Source of the DNA: Apium graveolens
Lineage: Eukaryota; Streptophyta; Magnoliopsida; Apiales; Apiaceae
Assembly: GCF_009905375.1 (NCBI RefSeq)
Contig: NC_133657.1
Coordinates: 70,117,224-70,181,223, forward strand
Direction of reading: 5' to 3'
DNA length: 64,000 nt
Shown: piece by piece, positions 49,154 through 60,590 of the stretch
Position numbering within the stretch: position 1 is the stretch's first letter
Layout of the letters: each line of letters starts with the position of its first letter
The notes under the pieces: model-generated
Database searches by the model: none
Seen by the model: only the letters and a program-made list of their open reading frames with translations
What the model was told of the DNA's origin: nothing
Translations under genes and position numbers: made by a program

Positions 49154-52100
49154 AATATCCTGGTTCTGGACAGTGGATTTTCATGACATATGAATGGAAA
49201 TAAAGCCCTGCTATCAAACTTTGTGGAGAAAGCTGGCCCAGGATTTTCTTATGGAGATGGCAATATGGGAAAGACTCTGGGATATGGCAATATTAATCTT
49301 GGGAATGTCATAATTGAATTAGTAGCTCTTGTCTCGGGACATAAACACAATCTGCTATGTGTGAGTCAAATCTGTGACAGAGGTTATCATGTGGATTTCT
49401 TTAAAAAACACTGTGAAGTTGTAAGTAATTCTACAAGCAAAGTGGTTCTGAAAGGTTACAGACATGGAAACATATATGAAGTCAGACTTTCAACAAATTC
49501 TGATGGTTCTACAATCTGTCTGTTAAGCAGAGCATCAATTGAAAAAAGCTGGAATTGGCACAAGAGACTCTCTCATTTAAATTTCAACAACATAAATGAG
49601 CTAGTAAAGAAAGAACTTGTGAGAGGACTGCCAAAATCAGTATTTGCTCCTGATGGTCTTTGTGACTCATGTCAAAAGGCAAAATAAAGAAAATTTTCAT
49701 TCAAGAGCAAAACTGAATCCTCAATTCTCGAGCCTTATCACTTACTGCATGTTGATCTATTTGATCCAGTCAATGTCATGTCCATTGTAAAGAAGAAATA
49801 TGCTATGGTTATAGTGGATGAGTTCACAAGATACACTTGGGTGTATTTCTTGCACAAGAAGAATGAAACTGCATCTACTCTAACTGATCATGTCAAACAA
49901 CTGGATAAGTTAGTCAAAGATTTTGTTAAAATAATAAGAAGTGATAATGGCACTAAGTTCAAGAATTCAATCATGGAAGAGTTCTGCAAAAAGCATGAAA
50001 TAAAGCAGGAATTTTCTGCACCCGGAACTCCACAACAGAATGGAGTTGTAGAAAGAAAGAACAGGACTCTTATTGAAGCTGCACGAACTATGCTTGATGA
50101 AGCAAAGCTACCAACCTATATATGGGCTGAAGCTGTGCAGACTGCTTGTTTTACACAGAATGCTACACTCATAAACAAGCATGGAAAAACACCATATGAG
50201 ATGGTGAAGAAAAAGAAGCCAAATCTGAAATACTTTCATGTATTTGGATGCAAGTATTTTGTTCTTAAGACTCATCGACAGCTGTCAAAATTTGATCTAA
50301 AAGCCGATGAAGGATTTTTTTGTTGGATATCCACTTTCCACAAAAGCCTTCAGAGTCTACAATTTAAGAACAAGGGTTGTCATGGAATCTATCAATGTAT
50401 CTTTTGATGATAAAAAGATTACAGGACTTAAAGATTTCAATGATCATGATCAACTGAGATTTGAAAATGAAGATATAAATTCTGATTCTGTAAATTCTCA
50501 TGACCTAAATCCTGATCCTATAAGTTCTGACGGGTTAAATTCTGATGTCATTGAAACTGTGGTAACTACTCCAAAGGAAAATGCACCTGTTCAAGGGGAG
50601 CAAGATGATGAACATATCACATCTCAAGACTCTTAAAAAGTATCAGAACCAGTCACTGGCTCTTCAAGTTCTGATTCATCAAGTGCTGATGAGTCAAATT
50701 CTGACAATTCTGGAAACTCCGATTCTTCAATTCCTGAAGGATCTAACTCAAATTATGGAATCTCAGAGAGCATAACTTCAGGGGGAGTATCAGAAAATGC
50801 TGATGGAGACAACATGGATCATGGGGGAGGATCCAGTTCTAGAGATCAACTTCCATCTGCAAGGAAGTAAACTAAATCACATACACCTGACTTAATAATT
50901 AGAGATCCTGAAGCAGGTGTCAGAACTAGAACAGCAACATCAAATGAATGTCTCTATCATTCCTTTCTATCTCAGACTGAACCAAAGAAAGTGGAAGAAG
51001 TTCTTCAAGATGCTAATTGGGTGCAAGCAATGCAGGAAGAGTTAAATGAATTTGAAAGAAATAAAGTCTGGACCCTAGTGCCAAGACCAAAGGACAGATC
51101 CATTGTTGGTACAAAATGGGGGTTCAAAAATAAAACTGACAGTGATGGCATAATTACAAGAAATAAAGCAAGGCTGGTTGCTAAAGGTTACTCTCAACAG
51201 GAGGGTATTGACTATGATGACACATTTGCCAGATTGGAAGCCATAAGAATATTTTTGGCTTATGCTGCTCACAAGAAGTTCAAAGTCTTTCAAATGGATG
51301 TGAAAAGTACTTTTCTCAATGGAGAATTTGAGGAAGAGGTATATGTTGAACAACCTCCAGGCTTTGTAGATCCAAAATTTCCAAATCATGTCTATAGGCT
51401 TGACAAAGCACTTTATGGCCTTAAGCAAGCTTCTAGATCATGGTATGAGACTCTGACTCAATTCCTTCTGGAAAGTGAATTTCACAGAGGCACAATTGAC
51501 AAGACTTTATTCTACATCAACCATGGAAAGGATTTACTTTTGGTATAGATATATGTTGATGATATCATCTTTGGCTCTACAAATACAAAACTTTGTGAAA
51601 GATTTTCCAAATTAATGCAGTCAAGATATCAAATGAGTATGATGGGAGAACTTAGCTATTTTCTGGGACTTCAAGTCAAGCAAACTGAAGAAGGTACTTT
51701 CATAAATCAATCAAAGTACACCAGAAATTTACTCAAGAAGTTTGGAATGCAAGACAGTTCTACTGCATCAACTCCCATGGCCACTGCCCCAAGTTAGATA
51801 AAGATACTGGAGCATCAGTAGATATTACTAACTACAGAGGTATAATTTGATCTTTACTCTATTTAACTGCAAGTAGACCTGATATCATATATGCTACCTG
51901 TCTTTGTGCATGATTTCAGGCTGATCCAAAAGAACCTCATCTAATAGCTGTGTAAAGAATTTTCAAGTACCTAAAGGGTACAGCTGATCTAGGATTGTGT
52001 TATCATAGGGAATCAGATTTTAAGCTAATAGTTTACTCAGATACAGATTTTGCAGGATGCAAAATAGACAGGAAAAGCACTAGTGGAAGCTGCCAATTTC

Positions 52101-52507
52101 TTGGAGGCAGATTGGTTTCTTGGTTAAGCAAGAAACATAAATCAATTTCCACATCAACTGCAGAAGCAAAATATATTGTTGCAGGAAGCTGTTGTGCACA
52201 GATTCTTTGGATGAAGAATCAACTACTGGACTATGGGTTAAAATTTTCTAAAATACCTATTTACTGTGATAATCAAAGTGTTATTGCCATGACAGGAAAT
52301 CCAGTTCAACACTCAATGATAAATCACATCAGCATTAGGTACCATTTCATAAGGGAACATATGATGGAAGGTACAGTGGAATTGTATTTTGTTCCAACAG
52401 ATCAATATTTAGCAGATATCTTCACAAAACCACTATGTGAAGCCACTTTTACAAGACTGGTAAATGAACTTGGAATGGTTTCAGGTTCTTTCTCAAAATC
52501 TGTTTAG
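49154..52507 (+). pseudogene. Element C pol (PR-INT-RT-RNase H), gag missing
   Basis: Begins abruptly after element E at the protease (NILVLDSG), so LTR, gag and the gag-pol junction are absent. In-frame stops include 49184-49186, 49685-49687, 50634-50636, about 50868 and about 51546. Frameshifts lie near 50305 (poly-T) and 51788. The integrase zinc site, VNVMSI, and [12 protein letters not shown] are present. RT retains [21 protein letters not shown] but lacks three residues after it (a 9-nt deletion compared with B). YVDDIIFGS follows a stop. RNase H reads open from 51995 to 52507 (STAEAKYIVAGS, DIFTKPL, ending SGSFSKSV). Its stops mostly differ from those of B, so the two copies decayed independently. 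Confidence 0.9.
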
Positions 52508-54000
52508 TTTTTATTCTCATACATCAGACTTTATGATCAGTGTTTACAGATTTTCTTATCTCAATATAATCTGTGCTTAAATTGTTACATATTAAACACT
52601 GCTAGTTATCTGATGTGATTCTATAAACTCTGAAAGTGTTTTGAATGTTCTGTGACTATTCAATCCAATGAGGATTATCTTGTTAGATGCTGACTTAGTA
52701 GTCTTGAACAAACTATGTATCCCATGTTTAAATTAGTTGTTTATGTGGAAATCAATAACACAAGCAAATTCTGATTTTGATCTTAGTCAAATTTACTTTG
52801 TGTATGTTATTACTAAGTCACAAACTAGATTATTGCTTCTTATCTGTCAAATTCTAATGTCAGTAAATCTTAAGGATGAACTACATGCTTGATAAGCCTC
52901 ACTTATCTGAAGAAAACAAAAGAAAAGAAAAATTGAAATCAGGTACTCCTTTGAGATCTAGAGTAATTTATGTGAGAGGGAAGATCCAAGTGCATTGCTA
53001 GTATTAAGTTATATACATTAGAAAAAACAAATTGATTTTCCTTGGTGACTTTTCACAACTCTGATTACTGGAGAAATATTCCAATAACAACATAAATCCT
53101 GATGGCAGTTGTAACTCATTTACACTGAGAAGCCACTGTCTAAAGAATTTTAAAAGATGCATAAAATAAGCACAAACAGTTGAGGTGGATTCTTGCATAA
53201 CTTTATTCTACAGTAGACTTCACAATTCAAGATAGATTTTAAGCATTTTTCTTAGTTATACCTTATTTCTAAGATATACTGAAGTTTATCGACTTTAATC
53301 CTTATCTGCTCATTTGCACATACACACACTATCACTCCATATGAATGATAAAAATTATTGTGATGATTAAGTTGTTTCTGATAAACAGTTAAGTATTATT
53401 TGTATAAATTCTGAGGACAAGTTCTGATTATGTTCTGATGATTAAACTCTGAAGACACCAGTCAGTATTTGTGTGAAGAATCACAGAAACAGTCATTCAC
53501 TTTTTGAGTACAGAAGCCATGTTCTGATGACCGTTAAATTCTGATAAGAGTCAAGTTCTGATGCAAACTCTGATGCTTATGTGTCACATTTTAATTACTT
53601 GACTTATTTTTAGTATTTTCTGTAACGGTTATATTTCACAGGAAAGTAATTAAGTGAAGATAAAAATAGTGATAATCATTTGGTTAATGGGTTGCGTGTT
53701 TGTTTTGGTAACCGCATGTGAGAAATAATTATTGCACGTTTACCATGCCCACTAATAATGTTTTGACTGTTTACCTGCTGCCAGGTGTAAAATGTTGGTT
53801 TTACTTCCAAAAAGAGTCGTTGAGTGGAAAGAGTATAAATATTAGAGATAAAAGATTATCAAATCTTTTAACTTCTCTCTTATCTTCTCTCTTATTTCTT
53901 TTACTCTCTCTCTTTCTCTCTATTTTCTGACGGACTTTCTTACAGGCATTTTATCAAACACCTTACAAACACACAACTTTTCACTTAGTTTCTCATAGAA
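52508..54000 (+). other. C spacer between pol and post-pol ORF
   Basis: 1.49 kb, colinear with B's spacer at 31421-32902. It contains TTCTGATG words near 53415-53575, a TATA-like box at 53834-53841 and a CT-rich leader (CTCTCTTATCTTCTCTC and similar) before the ATG. Confidence 0.8.
53834..53841 (+). promoter_or_regulatory. Putative internal TATA box of C
   Basis: TATAAATA, 167 nt upstream of the ATG at 54001. Position and downstream leader are conserved with B. Confidence 0.6.
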
Positions 54001-57000
54001 ATGTCACCAAAGGACCTTATCTATGATGGAGCCAAGTTTGTTCCCAACAACTACATGGTTATTCTCAACAAGGACGAGGCTCCTTCTGAACTTCACTTCA
54101 TTCAAGATTTTCTTGCTCTAAGTGAAATTGGTTATGCTCTGACCCAACCAGAGACTCTCTCAGGCAAGCAAATTCTGGAGTTTTGGAGGTCTGGAGTATA
54201 TGATGATGGTGGTGAAGATGGGTCTCCAAACATAATTTTTACAACAGGGGAAGATGAGCACGTGGTTACCTTGTCAACTGTTCGACAAGCATTGTATCTA
54301 CCAGAAAACTGTTACAGTTCACAAGTTGGAGAGTCAGTACTTCAAAATATGATGGCAAATCTTGGCTATGAGAAATTGTTGTCCAAGCTGGGACAGCTGA
54401 AGAGGCCCTACATCAGGAGGGAGTGGAGCTTCTTTTTTGACTGTATTACCAAAGCCTTTGCCAACAAATGCTCCAACTTTGATGCTATTCCAATCATGAG
54501 TCAGCAAATTGGGTATGCTCTTCTTAATCAAACTCATTTTGATTATGCTAGTGTTGTGCTAGGTTTTATTGGGGATAGGATGAAAGAGGACCCAAATACT
54601 GTTTATTTTACTAGGTTTTGTCAGCTTATTTACAATTTTTGTTGTTCTGATAAGCCCCAAAACTTTAGTGAGACAATTGAACCCTTTAAACTTCACAAAA
54701 GGGCTTTCACAGACTTATTATCTGCTGATAATAAGAAGGATATACTAAGACCCCTCCAAATTCCTCAATCTATAAAACAGTTCTTAGTACATTCTGATCC
54801 TCACACATACACAACCATATATCATGATATTGCACCTACACAGCCTTCTACTTCTCAACCTCCACCAACACAGCCTTCCAATACTCAACCACAACCTACC
54901 ATCAGAACCTACTATCAACCAGCACAATCCTCTCAACCACAACCATCAGCACCTACTATCAGAACCTCACATCTCAAATCCAAAACCAATCCAACCTCTG
55001 GTACTTTTCAAAAGGTGCCAGTTGTAAAATCTGACACATCCTCTAGGCCCAAAACCAAAAGGACTATCTCCGTGCCTAAATCTCCACTAAGGAGAAGAAG
55101 AAGGATGATTCTGAGAGATGAATCTGATGAGGATGAATAAGTCCAGGTTCCTGCATCAGAACCTGTGACGGTAGCAGCTGAAGAATTAACTCTTCAGAAG
55201 GAGAATGAAGCTGAGGGTTCTAGGATTTTGAAAAGGAAAAGGTCTTCAAATTCTGATACAGATCATGTCACTCCACCATACAGAAGATCAAGGAAGACTA
55301 GAGCAGGTGTGAAAATACACAATCTCAATATAAAGATGCTGAGGAAGGGGATCAGGAATCTCTAATCTCATCAGAACCTATTGTAATTGAAGCCCTTCCA
55401 GCACCTAAAGACACTGTTCATGACACAGTGATCACACCTCCTATCTCTCCGTTGAAAGAAACAGCTACAGTTGAAGATTCAGGGTTAAGTCCTGAAATTG
55501 ACATTCACAGGTTGCATATTCCATCTGTCTTGTATCTGGAAGCACCACTAGCAAATGTGTCAGCTCCACCTGTTTCTCCAATAATAAATGCTGAAATTCT
55601 TACTACTCCAATTCTGGATTTGGAACCTGAAACAGATGAAGTTGTTCCATAATCTCCTTCAGTTACACACACTCTGGTGTTATCAGAAGATGATGAGATT
55701 TTATCAAGTTCTAGAGACAGTGCTCCAGCAAGTGCTCCAGTCAGTGCTCCAATTCTTGGAAAGGAGGCACTACTTAAGTTTGTTGAAGAAGATGCTCCTG
55801 TTCCATAGGAGGAAAGTTTTAGAGGAGTTGAATGGACAAAGAAGTGGAATGAACCTGACTTCATTCCTAGCTCACATGTTCTGCCAGAACATATTTCAAA
55901 AGCAGATGAGTTGCTGACAAGTTCTGATTTCAAGCAACAACTTAAAGTCACTGCTCTCAGTACTAAAAATCTTCAAGGTCTACACTCCAAGACTCATGAA
56001 AAGGTTGATAAAATTCAGGAAAATGCTGATAAGCTGGACCTGATGCTCAAGCTAGACGAGAATAGGTTTATCAGACCAATTCATGAAAAGTGGAATCTAT
56101 TGAGCAAGTTCAAACCAAACAGCAGGCTCAACTGGATGAGGTCTTGCAGAATCAAGCCTCTCAACAAACACAACTCAATGAAATCCAATCTTCAGTGGAA
56201 CTCCTTCTTTCTCTACTCCTATCAGATGATGCCAAAAAGGGGGAGAAGGTAGTTAAGTCCAAATGCTCACCAAGCCAAACACTGAAGAAAAAGGATGATT
56301 CTGAAGATGATCATGGAAACCCTAGCAAGGGCAAAGGTCAAGGTTAAGGCAAGCAAAGCAGCAGAGTTTCTTCACATAAACTAATTTCTGATTCTAGAAA
56401 ATATTCTACACAGAAGAATTCAAGTTCTAAAGCTGTGAATGCTCAAACTCTGATAGCAAGTTCTGATAATCAAATTCTGATGACAAAGTCTGATGTTCTG
56501 ATTCAGTCTGGAAGTCAAGACTCTTAGAAGTTTTTACAAACTCTGAAGCTTAAGAAAAGGGAGACTACTGTCTACTATAAGGATCCCAAGATTCAGACTC
56601 TTGATGAAGAAATTTCTAAAAGATTATTTCTCAAGCATAATCCTGGAATGGATTTAGAGACTCTAAAGGAGGAAGAAGCTAGATTTGCTACTGAGAAGAT
56701 AAATCCTAAATCTAAAGCTTCTAATGCAAAGAAGCCTCCCAGACCTAAGGAGAAAGGTATAATGATAAAAGAAAGATCTGCCACAGAGATTCCTACATCA
56801 AGGACTAGATCTCAAACTATTACTGATCCCAAAGACAAGAGAAAAGGAAAAGTTGGGGAGACAGTCAAGAAGCAGAAAATGAAGATTCCTCAAATTATGA
56901 TGGATCCTGTGTGCAATATGGTTCAAGTCTTTGATGATACAGCTGCTGAAGATGAAACTATTGAAATTCTGAAAAGAAGAAAGATGACAGAAGAATCTAA

Positions 57001-57937
57001 GACAACCTCTGACATAGATCAAGTTGTTCAAAGTGAAGATATTTCAGAACAACAAGCTATAGAAGAATCTGTAAATCCTGAACAAATCATCAAGACATCA
57101 ACCTCTGACAGAGCTCAAGTTGATTTGAATAAGATGACAATTGCTGATAGGAAGAAACTCCTACGGAAAAATGTTAAACCATCAGATCCTAAGAAAAGTC
57201 AATTGCTATCTAATTTCATGACTGTTGGATTGAATACCAGAGAAACAAGAGACAAATCTGGGTTAGGAACAAGCGAAGCCAATATCAAAACAGGAGTTGA
57301 AGTAACTATCAGAGATCCATTTTTATTAAGTGACAAACCACTTGAGGAAGTTACATAGAAACACCTTGACAAGGTTATATCTGTTCAAGTGGTACTGGAT
57401 ACTCATGATAAGAGTAAAGTCAAGGAAAAGCTGATTCTATTTCTTAAAGATGGAAGAACATACAGAATGTCAGAATCAGATGTGCTGAACAAATCTCTTA
57501 AAGAACTTCAATTCTTTCATTATCTTTTGGAGATAAAGTCCGAGGTTACCAGAAGATGGTCAAATTTCATCATGAAGACCATAAGGGATAAAGCCAGAAT
57601 CTCTGGATCAAGGGTTACAGAATTTATTCCAAAAATAGTTGAAGATGATGGAAGTGAAATTCCAATGAAGAAGAATTATGCTAAGATGGAAGTTATTCTG
57701 AAAGAAAAATGTCTATGCTACAATGAAGACTCCTCTCATCCAATGGTAATCAGACTTGGTGATGGATTGGAAAGAAATCAAATTTCAGCACTTAGGACTG
57801 CCATCTACCAGATTGGAAGTCAAGATGAAGAAATGAAGCAAGTCAAGGCTACATTAGCTCAAGTCCTGAGAAATGCAGAAGAGAAGCTGATATCAAACTT
57901 TGTCAAGAATTATTTTGGATTCAGATTGATTCAGTAA
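54001..57937 (+). pseudogene. Element C post-pol ORF, full length but decayed
   Basis: About 1,300 codons, the only post-pol ORF with both ends in the window. 54001-55140 is open: an N-terminal domain (LPEN, RREWSFFFD, SNFDAIP, VYFTRF), then a Pro/Gln/Thr/Ser-rich stretch and SPLRRRRRMILRDESDEDE. After that come a stop at 55138, a frameshift near 55315, stops near 55650 and 55806, a coiled-coil-like region (LQNQASQQTQLNEIQ near 56150), a frameshift near 56085, a Lys-rich region open from 56648 to 57358, and a C-terminal domain open from 57389 to 57937 (ELQFFHYLLEIKSEVTRRW). No signal peptide or transmembrane helix is evident. Function is unknown. Confidence 0.8.
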
Positions 57938-58061
57938 AATTGGTAAAAGCTACAAGGACTGCAAGTTGTAATTAGTTGTCTAAATAAACTCTCATTGCAT
58001 TTGTACTTAAATGTTTTTGACATCATCAAATCTATTAACTTGTATATTTTTCATAATTTAC

Positions 58062-58075
58062 AAGTTAGGGGAGAT
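58062..58075 (+). other. Polypurine tract of C
   Basis: AAGTTAGGGGAGAT directly precedes the 3' LTR. Confidence 0.85.
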
Positions 58076-58639
58076 TGTTAGATATATTTATGATGTCATG
58101 TCTAATCTGATTTGTTTAGTTTCAGAACTTAATATCAGGGCTTATCAGGACTTACTGGAAATCAGGATTTACTGAAGACATGAAGATATCAGAACTTAAG
58201 GTATCAGAACTTGTGATATCAGAACTTAAGGAAGGATATGCTTCAGAAGTAAAGTGCGGCTGATTTCTAGGTTAGGATCTGGACTAAATAAAGGAAGATA
58301 TGCTTTACGAGTTGGACGACTAGAAGACTTGTAAAAAGAAAATATTTGATTGATATATTTTAAGAAGAGATATATTTCATATCAATTAGAAGATATCGTG
58401 TAACTGTGTACTATATAAACACAGCTTAGGGTTTACACTAGAAGTGTTATCATTCACGAGAATATTATTCATTATAACCCTAGCAGCTCTTAGTGGTATT
58501 GTTCATCACTGAGAGAGTAGTTTAACCTACTGTAACAGAGTTTATTATGATTGAATAAACTACTACTTTGTGTTCTAAATCGATTTGATTGTAAAATCAC
58601 TATATTCAACCCCCTTCTATAGTGTTGTGTGACCTAACA
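58076..58639 (+). mobile_element. 3' LTR of C
   Basis: 564 bp, TGTTAGATATATTTATG to GTGACCTAACA. ATCAGAACTTAAG-type words repeat three times at 58187-58230. TATA box TATATAAA is at 58412-58419 and U5 box TTCAACCCCCTTCTA at about 58605-58619. Same family as the B LTR and the solo LTR. Confidence 0.92.
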
Positions 58640-58899
58640 ATAACAGCTACTTAAGAGTGTTGATCTACATCATTTAAAGATAGTCGTATACCACAAGACT
58701 CGTTAATGTTAACTTAAATAATAACTTTTGAAATTTTTATAAGCCATGTGTATTTTAGCATAGATTTCAATGCATGGCACAATATGACCCTAGTACTTAC
58801 TATTCCTATATTAATGTTGAGACTCAAGGCAATAAAATATTTTCCTGATATTAATATCGTCTTGTGCTAGTCAATATACAAGCAAGGCTTTTAACTTAC
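58640..58899. other. Flank of the copia complex, no gene seen
   Basis: AT-rich. On the minus strand this should be upstream of the MULE relic if 17588-58639 is one insertion, but I cannot read a convincing MULE exon here. Confidence 0.35.
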
Positions 58900-59104
58900 T
58901 TGATAATCTGATCAAGCTAGTTGCTGTCCTAATTGAGTTGAATTACCCCATCCAGATTTTTGAGGTCAGCAATCTCCAGATTGGGTTGGGATGAGTTGTC
59001 CAGATTGAGTAGAATTATGTTGTCCAGATTTTTGCGGTATGTGTTCTGCAGATTGGGCTGGTATGCTTCTAGAAGTCCTCCCAAACTCATGCCCCTCCTT
59101 TTCT
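58900..59104 (-). pseudogene. Degenerate Ser/Gln/Gly repeat exon, copy 2
   Basis: Minus strand reads RSIPAQSAEHIPQKSGQH followed by NSTQSGQLIPTQSG, with two stops, then a possible splice donor GTAAG at 58895-58899. It is clearly similar to 59865-60071. One stop (TGA) aligns with CGA in the other copy. Confidence 0.5.
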
Positions 59105-59859
59105 GAAATTAATTTTCATATAAACATTAGCTTTTTATATGATTGTGATCAACAAGAAATCATAATTTTAGTATTCTGACAAACGAGGAATTGTAAATAA
59201 ATATTTTTAGTATATCATGATCAATGAGAAACTGTATGTAAATCATAGTGCAATTGCACAACCCTTAAATAATTCCCACATGTGATTCAAAACAACAATG
59301 TTAGTATAGATTCCCACATATTGACATTAGTATATACAATTTCAAACCATACATTTCATTCCAGTAAGTTCAAAATTGTTACATTTTGCATCCTCGATAA
59401 TTTTTTCCCAAAGTATAAAATAGTTCAAATTTGTTACATTATTATAAGATTTTCCCAGAGTTCCATTTAAAAAATTTATTTTATCTTTAGTGAAACTTTA
59501 TGGTGTTCAAATTTTTACATTGACAGTCATAATTTTGGTTCTAAAAAATACCCTAAATTAATTTAAGAGTAACTCTGAATTTCAAACTTAAAGTTGTAGG
59601 GAAATGCAAACTGAAATGAATTAAAACTTAAGATTCATTTTCATGTAACAGAAAATGATTACCCTGTATAATATATTATGGCAATTGATTACCATGGATA
59701 TTCTTGTACTTGCACGCTTATTACGACAACATGCATATAGATTGTAAAGATTGCATGTGAGTAGTGAGAGCTAGGAAGACTATAAGAACAAGAAAGAAAT
59801 AGCATGATTTCTTGACAAGTTGTCTAAACTAAATATAGACAAACAAACAAGTCTTTGAA
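59105..59859. other. AT-rich stretch between the two repeat exons
   Basis: No coding or repeat feature that I can support. Possibly intron. Confidence 0.35.
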
Positions 59860-59864
59860 CTTAC

Positions 59865-60071
59865 TTGGTTACTGAAATGATAATCTGATCGAGCTGGCTG
59901 TTTTCCTAATTGAGTTAAATTACCATGTCCAGATTTTTTTATTATGTGATGTGCGGATTGGGCTGCTATGCGATGTCCTGGTTGAGTTGAATATTTTTTT
60001 CCAGATTTTCCTGTTACATGCTTTCCTGATTGGACTGGTATGCTTCCAGCAGGGCTCACAAATCTCCTCAT
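59865..60071 (-). CDS. Putative Ser/Gln/Gly repeat exon, copy 1
   Basis: Open minus-strand segment starting MRRFVSPAGSIPVQSGKH and ending HFSNQ before GTAAG (59860-59864). It encodes a 10-11-residue repeat of the form (I/S)xxQSGxxxxxKSGxx. No known domain. It could be the tail of a gene or transposase whose body is lost; exon status rests on the donor-like site and the duplicated copy. Confidence 0.4.
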
Positions 60072-60204
60072 TTTTGCCTGTAATTATGTACATAAGGAAC
60101 TAGTTAATTCGAATGAGCTGGTGATTATAATAAATTGCACTATAGTGATTTTAAACATTTGTCAAGCTCTGTATATATCTAAAATATTGTGCATAAGAAC
60201 TTAC

Positions 60205-60590
60205 ATGGTCGCTATAGCCAGCTTTTTCAGTAGTCATCTTAGTGACTTGGCTATTAGAAGAAAAACCATCCTCCTTGTTAATATTTGCACTTTGACTTTT
60301 CTTCTTCTTTTTCACAATCTGAAATATAACAGTAACACATCTATCAAATTACGCATTGTACTGAAGTCATATACGTTTATACATAGAAATAACCTGAAAT
60401 TAAACTTGAATTTAAAGTTTACCTTAGCAAAACCATCATCACCTTCAGTTGCATCTTCATCAGTTGTACTACCGCTGCATTTCTTTGGACTCACAAATGG
60501 AGAAAAACTAGCAACTTTATTACCAATAGCCTCATTAGGACTTTTATCATTCTTCGTAGGCTGATAAAAGACACAAGTTAATATCTTCAT
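60205..60590 (-). pseudogene. Possible upstream exons of the same unidentified gene
   Basis: Two minus-strand segments, about 60590-60425 (SPNEAIGNKVASFSPFVSPK, then acidic residues) and about 60320-60205 (KKKKKSQSANINKEDGFSS). Each is bounded by plausible splice signals, with AG acceptors and a GTAAG-like donor near 60200. Polar, lysine-rich and low in complexity; the product is not recognised. Confidence 0.35.

Larger units (their letters stand above)
17588..58639 (+). mobile_element. SIRE-type copia complex B/C (two partial copies with nested insertions)
   Basis: Starts with a 5' LTR (17588-18162) and ends with a 3' LTR of the same family (58076-58639). Pol and the first part of the post-pol ORF occur twice: once in B (20570-35000, interrupted by D) and once in C (49154-56200). 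B lacks a 3' end and C lacks an LTR and gag at its 5' end, so a stretch between them has been lost and element E now lies at the junction. The outer flanks ATATC (17583-17587) and ATAAC (58640-58644) match at four of five bases. Confidence 0.65.

Noticed and set aside
60040..60564. 174-codon plus-strand ORF with hydrophobic segments
   Set aside because: It overlaps the better-supported minus-strand exon candidates; its hydrophobic content is the antisense of lysine- and serine-rich exons.
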